Shown here: positions 59,974 to 64,000 of the stretch, piece after piece | Layout: each line of letters starts with the position of its first letter | Numbering within the stretch: position 1 is the stretch's first letter | NCBI GenBank assembly: GCA_016212855.1 | Contig: JACRDP010000007.1 | Span: 1 to 64,000 of the forward strand | From: Elusimicrobiota bacterium | GTDB lineage: Bacteria; Elusimicrobiota; Elusimicrobia; UBA1565; UBA9628 | DNA: 64,000 bases | Direction: 5' to 3' | Translations under genes and position numbers: made by a program | Notes under the pieces: generated by a model | Told to the model about the DNA's origin: nothing | The model's database searches: none | The model's input: the letters and a program-made list of their open reading frames with translations, nothing else

Positions 59974-60591
59974 ATGGCCAAAACCCCTCGGCTTCTCCTG
60001 CTTTTGACGTTCGCCCTCGCGCCGCGCGCCGCCCTCGCGCAGAAAGAGTTCTCCGACTGCCGCATGGGACACGTCGTCCTGCTCCTGCCGGGCGAGAAGC
60101 CTCCGAAGGGCCCCGGCTGCGGCGGCGTGACCGCGACGATCGATCTCGCCGTCGCGTCCGCGCTCGCCGACAGGGCGGCCGCGATGGCGGCTGAGAACGC
60201 GAAAAAGCTCGCCGAACCGGAGGCCTCCGCCATTGGCGCGATCTCGAGCCCTTACGCGAACGAGGTTCTCACCGAGGACGCGACCGTCGCGAAGCGCGTC
60301 GGCGAGAAGGAACTCGTCTGGCAGACGGTGCACGACAAGCTGGTCGCGGCCAAGACCGAGGTGAAAAAGCTCAGTGAAGAAGACGAGGAGCCCTCCGGTG
60401 AGCGCGTCAAGGAACTCAACGCCCTGGCGACCCGTATCGCGGCTGGCGCCGCGATTCTAAAAGACATCGCCGCCGACAAGGCCCGCTTCAAGGCCTTCAT
60501 GGCGCTCGATAAGAAGGCCGAGACGGACGCGGCCGTCCTCAAGCGTAAAGCCGCGCTCTTCGCGAAGATCGCGCCCCCGAAGAAAGCTTAG
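59974..60591 (+). CDS. Exported helical protein of unknown function
   Basis: A 205-residue protein with a signal peptide (MAKTPRLLLLLTFALAPRAA, cleavage near ALA), two cysteines (DCRMGH, GPGCGG) around a short hydrophobic strand, and a long charged helical remainder with coiled-coil character (KLVAAKTEVKKLSEEDEEP, TDAAVLKRKAALFAKIAPPK). No family is recognised. It is a single-gene unit with its own leaderless-type promoter. Confidence 0.65.
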   Translation: MAKTPRLLLLLTFALAPRAALAQKEFSDCRMGHVVLLLPGEKPPKGPGCGGVTATIDLAVASALADRAAAMAAENAKKLAEPEASAIGAISSPYANEVLTEDATVAKRVGEKELVWQTVHDKLVAAKTEVKKLSEEDEEPSGERVKELNALATRIAAGAAILKDIAADKARFKAFMALDKKAETDAAVLKRKAALFAKIAPPKKA

Positions 60592-60597
60592 AAACCG

Positions 60598-60620
60598 GCG
60601 TCGGCGGGCCCCGCCGACGC
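60598..60620 (+). terminator. Strong hairpin after the gene ending at 60591
   Basis: GCGTCGGCGGG (60598-60608) and CCCGCCGACGC (60610-60620) pair over 11 bp around one base. It starts 6 bp after the stop codon. No T-run follows, so termination may be inefficient or factor-dependent. Confidence 0.45.
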
Positions 60621-60660
60621 TGCCGCTCGATCCGCGGACCCGGCCCCGCCGTTGTATATA

Positions 60661-60669
60661 TGCTATAAT
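60661..60669 (+). promoter_or_regulatory. Extended -10 promoter ahead of the hydrogenase genes
   Basis: TGCTATAAT: a consensus TATAAT (60664-60669) with the upstream TG of an extended -10. Transcription would start near 60676, giving a leader of about 87 nt before hyfB, longer than elsewhere in the window. Confidence 0.6.
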
Positions 60670-60688
60670 GGGAATATAGTAATTTATC

Positions 60689-60766
60689 ATGCGGGAGTCC
60701 GGGGGACATGTGGTTGAGGATGGAGGGGCGGTGAACGTACGCGCCGCCGCGGCGGGGGCGCCGTGA
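60689..60766 (+). CDS. Possible 25-codon leader peptide coupled to hyfB
   Basis: ATG at 60689 opens MRESGGHVVEDGGAVNVRAA and stops at a TGA overlapping the hyfB GTG by 3 bp (GTGA). It begins about 13 nt after the predicted transcription start. The overlap resembles a coupled operon gene, but the frame is short, has no Shine-Dalgarno, and its C-terminus is low-complexity. It may be chance. Confidence 0.25.
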   Translation: MRESGGHVVEDGGAVNVRAAAAGAP

Positions 60767-62727
60767 CTTTCCTCGTCGCCGCGGTCGCGTTGCTCGCGGC
60801 CGGCGCCGCGCTCTCCCTCCTGCTGGCCGGATTCCCGCGCGCGTCGCGAGCGGCCTCGCTCGCGTGCTTGACCGCGGGTTGCCTGGCGGGTCTTCTGCCC
60901 GCACTCCTGGTCTTCGGCGGAGGCGAACTTCCCGCTCTTCGCATCCCTTGGGCGGTGCCGATGGGCGAAATCCTCCTGACGATGGATCCCTTGTCCGCCT
61001 TTTTTCTCCTGCCGGTCTTCGTCGTCGGCCTGGCCGCCGGCGTATATGGGGAAGGCTATCTCGAGGCCTCCCGCGGTCATCTGTCGGCGCCCGCGGTTCG
61101 CTTCTTCTACTGTCTGTTGACCGCGTCGATGGCGGTCGTCGTGTGCGCCGGCAACGCCGTGCTTTTTCTCGCGGCCTGGGAGATCATGGCTCTGGCCGCT
61201 TTTTTCCTGGTCTGCTCGGAAGACCGCAAACCCGAGGTCCGCCGGGCGGGGCTGATCTACGTCGTCTGCACGCACACGGCGATCCTCAGCCTGTTCGTTT
61301 TTTTCGCCGTTCTCGGCGGGCGCGCCGGCTCGATGGACTTCGCGGCCATGAAGGCCGTGATGCCCGGACCGGGCCCGGCGCTCACCGGCTTGTTCGCGCT
61401 GGCGGCGGTCGGCTTCGGCTTGAAGGCCGGCTTCATGCCGTTTCACTTCTGGCTTCCGGAAGCGCATCCGGTGGCCCCGAGCCACGCCTCGGCCGTGCTG
61501 TCCGCCGTGGTGCTCAAGATGGGCGTTTACGGATTGCTCCGGTTCGTCTCCTTCTGCCCCGTCGTGCCCGAGAGTTGGGGACTCGCGCTCCTGGCGCTCG
61601 GAGCGGCGTCGGCCGTCCTCGGCGTTCTCTACGCGCTGGTCCAGCACGACTTGAAAAGACTGCTGGCTTATTCCAGCATCGAGAACGTCGGCATCATCCT
61701 GATGGGGATCGGCCTCGGCTGCCTCGGGCTTTCCCGCGGCCGCCCCGCTCTCGCCGCGATCGGCTTCGCCGCGGCTCTGCTCCACGTGCTCAACCACAGC
61801 CTGTTCAAATCCCTGCTGTTTCTGGGGGCCGGCGCCTACAATCAGGCTTTGGGCAGCCGGGACATCGAGGGCGCGGGCGGCTTGCTGAGACGGATGCCGT
61901 GGACTTCGTTGTTCGCCTGGACCGGCGCGGCGGCGGCGTGCGGTCTTCCGCCCCTCAACGGTTTCATCGGCGAATGGCTTCTTTACCGGGGCCTGCTCGT
62001 CGGTCCGGCGCGCGGCGCCGCGTTCGCGGCGGCGGCGCTGGCGCTCGTCGGAGGAATCGCGGCGGCTAGTTTCACGATGGCCTACGGCGCGCTGACGTTG
62101 GGCGAGCCCCGCGGTCCGGCGGCGCGGGGCGCGGAGGATCCGGGCGGTCTCATGCTCTGGCCGATGTCGTTTCTGGCGGCCGCGTGTCTCGCGCTCGGCG
62201 TGGTCCCCGGTCCCGCCGTACGGGCCGCGGCGCGGGCCGCCGCGGTGATCGGCGGGCTTCCGCCCGCGGCGGCGGCGGAGGCCGCCGGCGCGATCTCGTC
62301 GCCGCTGCCGTTCGTCGGCGCGCTCGGCGCCGGCGTGATCGGGCTCGCGGTCCTCTTCTGGATCGTGCGCCGGGCGCTGCTGACGGGCCGGCGCGTCGAA
62401 ACCGGGCCGACATGGGGCTGCGGCTTCAGCCGCCCGTCGCCCGAGATGCAGTACACGGCGTCGTCCTACGCTCAGCCGCTCGCGCGGGTGTTTCGGGGCC
62501 TGCTCAGGACGGAGGTCGAGGCCGCCGCGCCGTCTGGCTACTGGCCGGCGGGGGCCGGCTTCTCGACCCGCACGCCCGATCCGGTCTTGGACCGGACCGT
62601 GTCTCCGGCGCTGGCGCTGCTCGAGCGCGGTCTCACCGTGGTCCGCCGCGTGCAGCACGGCCGGCTCCAGTACTATCTTCTCTACGTGCTCGTTTTCCTC
62701 GTCCTGGTGCTCGTGTGGAAATTATGA
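60763..62727 (+). CDS. hyfB: Hydrogenase-4 component B (Mrp/NuoL-like proton-channel subunit)
   Basis: A 654-residue integral membrane protein with about 15 hydrophobic helices, homologous to the antiporter-like NuoL/M/N and MrpA/D subunits. The core signatures are present: AWEIMALAAFFLVCSED (helix 5 Glu), GFMPFHFWLPEAHPVAPSHA (helix 7 Lys/His region), YSSIENVGIILMGIGLG, LNHSLFKSLLFLGAGAYNQA (the Lys/His of helix 8) and GLPPLNGFIGEWLLYRGLL. With HyfC and HyfE it builds the membrane arm of a group-4 [NiFe]-hydrogenase or formate hydrogenlyase-like complex. The start is GTG; it overlaps hyfC by 4 bp. Confidence 0.93.
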   Translation: MTFLVAAVALLAAGAALSLLLAGFPRASRAASLACLTAGCLAGLLPALLVFGGGELPALRIPWAVPMGEILLTMDPLSAFFLLPVFVVGLAAGVYGEGYLEASRGHLSAPAVRFFYCLLTASMAVVVCAGNAVLFLAAWEIMALAAFFLVCSEDRKPEVRRAGLIYVVCTHTAILSLFVFFAVLGGRAGSMDFAAMKAVMPGPGPALTGLFALAAVGFGLKAGFMPFHFWLPEAHPVAPSHASAVLSAVVLKMGVYGLLRFVSFCPVVPESWGLALLALGAASAVLGVLYALVQHDLKRLLAYSSIENVGIILMGIGLGCLGLSRGRPALAAIGFAAALLHVLNHSLFKSLLFLGAGAYNQALGSRDIEGAGGLLRRMPWTSLFAWTGAAAACGLPPLNGFIGEWLLYRGLLVGPARGAAFAAAALALVGGIAAASFTMAYGALTLGEPRGPAARGAEDPGGLMLWPMSFLAAACLALGVVPGPAVRAAARAAAVIGGLPPAAAAEAAGAISSPLPFVGALGAGVIGLAVLFWIVRRALLTGRRVETGPTWGCGFSRPSPEMQYTASSYAQPLARVFRGLLRTEVEAAAPSGYWPAGAGFSTRTPDPVLDRTVSPALALLERGLTVVRRVQHGRLQYYLLYVLVFLVLVLVWKL

Positions 62728-63623
62728 CCGCGCTCGCCGGGCTCCTCGCGCACGGCGCGGCGTTGCTGCTCCTGCCGCCGCTCCTGCTCGGCATCATCGG
62801 CAAGACCAAGGCCGCGTTCGGCGGCCGCACGGGGCCGCCCTTTCTTCAGCCGTATCACGATCTCCTCAAGCTTTTGGGCAAGGGGGCCGTCTACAGCCGC
62901 ACGACCACTTGGATGTTCCGACTCGGGCCGGTTCTGTCGCTCGCCGCGATTCTGGTCGCGGGCTGCGTGGTCCCTCTGGCCGGAGGCTCGGCCCTGTCCT
63001 TCACGGGGGACGCGATCCTCTTCGCCTATCTGCTGGGCCTGAGCCGCTTCGCGACCATCACCGCGGCCTTGGACGCCGGCTCGAGTTTCGAGGGGATGGG
63101 CGCGAGCCGCGAGGCGGCCTTCGCGAGCCTCGCGGAGCCGGCGCTGATTTTGGTCCTGGCCGGGCTGTCCGGTTCCTCGGGGGATCTGTCCATGACCGGG
63201 ATGTTCGGCGGCGCGGCGCGGTGGGAAACCGCGTCCGGCTTGGTCATGGCCGCCGTCGGTCTCTTCCTCGTGCTGTTGACCGAGAACTCCCGCATTCCCG
63301 TGGACGATCCGGCGACCCATCTGGAATTGACCATGATCCACGAGGTGATGGTTCTCGATCACGGCGGGCCGGACCTCGCGTTTATCCAGTACGGCGCATC
63401 GGTGAAGCTTCTCCTGTGGTCGTCTTTGCTCGTCCGGCTGCTGCTGCCGGACGCGCCGGGGGCGGCCGGCTGGGCGGTCTGGGCGCTCGGGGTCGTCGCG
63501 CTCGCGGCCGTCGTCGGCGCCGTCGAGTCGACGATGGCCCGCTTGAAAATGCCCCGCGTGCCGCAGCTTCTGTTCGTCGCGATATGCGCGGCGGCCTTCG
63601 CGATGATGTTCATGGTGAAATGA
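62724..63623 (+). CDS. hyfC: Hydrogenase-4 component C (NuoH-like membrane subunit)
   Basis: A 299-residue membrane protein of the NuoH/HycD/HyfC family, which anchors the hydrogenase module and forms part of the proton path. Matching segments are GGRTGPPFLQPYHDLLKLLGKG, LLGLSRFATITAALDAGSSFEGMGASRE as the long conserved loop, ENSRIPVDDPATHLELTMIHEV with its conserved acidic residues, and a final helix bundle. The G-A-S-R-E motif and the E-N-S-R-I-P-V-D-D-P loop are hallmarks. Its ATG overlaps hyfB by 4 bp, and hyfE begins 1 bp after its stop. Confidence 0.94.
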   Translation: MTALAGLLAHGAALLLLPPLLLGIIGKTKAAFGGRTGPPFLQPYHDLLKLLGKGAVYSRTTTWMFRLGPVLSLAAILVAGCVVPLAGGSALSFTGDAILFAYLLGLSRFATITAALDAGSSFEGMGASREAAFASLAEPALILVLAGLSGSSGDLSMTGMFGGAARWETASGLVMAAVGLFLVLLTENSRIPVDDPATHLELTMIHEVMVLDHGGPDLAFIQYGASVKLLLWSSLLVRLLLPDAPGAAGWAVWALGVVALAAVVGAVESTMARLKMPRVPQLLFVAICAAAFAMMFMVK

Positions 63624-63624
63624 C

Positions 63625-64000
63625 ATGGAACAAATCGCTCAGCTGCTTCTCGCCGGGACGATCTTTCTGAGCTTCGCGCTCCTGGGCACCGCGTCCCTGT
63701 CCGGGTGCGTGAGGCTGCTGTCTTTTCAGGGCTACTGTCTCAGTCTGCTTCCGATCTTCATCCATCAGGACGGCTTCACGCCGCGCTCGCTGCTGCTCGT
63801 GGCGGGCATGGCGATCTTGAAGGGCTGGCTGGTCCCGAAGGTGCTCTTGCATGCCATACGAGAGGTCCGGGCCGTGCGCGAGACGGAGCCCCTCATCGGC
63901 TACGGCGTCTCGCTGCTCATCGGGCTCGCGATCGTCGTGATCTCCGCGCTGCTGGCGCAACGCCTCCCGATTCCCGCGGGCGTGCGCTCGGGGCTGCTCG
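63625..64000 (+). CDS. hyfE: Hydrogenase-4 component E (NuoK-like subunit), partial
   Basis: The reading frame begins MEQIAQLLLAGTIFLSFALL and stays open to the window edge (125 codons seen). It shows three to four hydrophobic helices and the HyfE-type pattern: RLLSFQGYCLSLLPIF, then ILKGWLVPKVLLHAI, then PLIGYGVSLLIGLAIVVISA. HyfE corresponds to a NuoK-like subunit with extra helices (about 210-220 residues when complete). It starts 1 bp after hyfC. HyfF, the catalytic subunits and maturation genes would be expected beyond the window. Confidence 0.88.
   Translation, partial: MEQIAQLLLAGTIFLSFALLGTASLSGCVRLLSFQGYCLSLLPIFIHQDGFTPRSLLLVAGMAILKGWLVPKVLLHAIREVRAVRETEPLIGYGVSLLIGLAIVVISALLAQRLPIPAGVRSGLL

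Noticed and set aside
60457-62658. A 733-codon open frame on the minus strand opposite hyfB
   Set aside because: It is very rich in Arg, Gly, Glu and Gln with no family motif, a typical antisense shadow in GC-rich DNA. The plus-strand frame has clear HyfB signatures and operon overlap.
1-64000. CRISPR arrays, rRNA genes and tRNA genes
   Set aside because: No regularly spaced repeat array was seen, and no intergenic segment reads as a tRNA cloverleaf or rRNA. A covariance-model scan would be the decisive test and was not possible.

Overview
The window is a GC-rich, gene-dense stretch of a bacterial chromosome with a Gram-negative (diderm) envelope: it carries the LPS-transport lipoprotein LptE, many signal peptides, an O-antigen ligase-type membrane protein and an M23 endopeptidase. 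GH57/DUF3536 enzymes, many lineage-specific secreted proteins, REC-fused motor ATPases and a Hyf-type hydrogenase together fit Elusimicrobiota or a nearby deep lineage. That assignment is inference; no rRNA gene is present to test it.

Layout. 1-5.4 kb: rpsT with its own promoter and terminator, then the conserved leuS-lptE-holA block on the minus strand, preceded by a MazEF-type toxin-antitoxin pair. 5.4-7.4 kb: an NtrB-type histidine kinase followed by the wreckage of two response-regulator genes. 7.4-14.8 kb: a tightly overlapping minus-strand operon, GH57 amylase-like enzyme - PhoH - YbeY - O-antigen ligase/TPR - M23 peptidase - secreted protein. 14.8-16.1 kb: a small XRE-autoregulated membrane-protein unit with two operator palindromes. 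16.1-21.5 kb: an operon of a periplasmic adaptor-like protein, GlgC, a REC-Hpt protein and a REC-GspE/PilB-REC fusion ATPase. 21.5-43.2 kb: an accessory region rich in secreted and proteolytic proteins: an HtrA-like protease, a HEAT-repeat zinc metalloprotease, a trypsin-like protease, an FtsH with an extra exported HEAT-like domain, tandem duplicate regulators, a 1123-residue exported protein and several orphans, interleaved with fatty-acid genes (FabG-like reductase and two acyl-CoA dehydrogenases). 43.3-47.3 kb: trmL, thyX, a CbiX-like exported protein, a response regulator and an FG-GAP-like protein. 47.4-51.4 kb: a plus-strand operon with an arginine-deiminase-fold enzyme and an RlmM-type methyltransferase. 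51.3-57.4 kb: two histidine kinases, small exported proteins and a ferritin-like protein. 57.4-64 kb: a 56-bp perfect AT-rich palindrome, a TraB/ChaN-like protein, pta, and the start of a Hyf/group-4 hydrogenase membrane arm (hyfB-hyfC-hyfE) that runs off the window.

The strongest general signal is promoter architecture. At 14 genes, mostly first in their transcription unit, a TAnnnT -10 hexamer ends exactly 6 nt before the start codon (5-8 nt at four more), which places transcription initiation on the start codon. Genes inside operons instead overlap their upstream neighbour by 4 bp or carry a Shine-Dalgarno. This looks like widespread leaderless translation. Other notable signals are an N-terminal motif (Q-E-F-x-A-E/D-M) shared by three otherwise unrelated exported proteins, the REC-ATPase-REC fusion beside a REC-Hpt protein, and two dead receiver domains fused tail to tail. 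No CRISPR array, rRNA gene, convincing tRNA gene or intact mobile element was seen.
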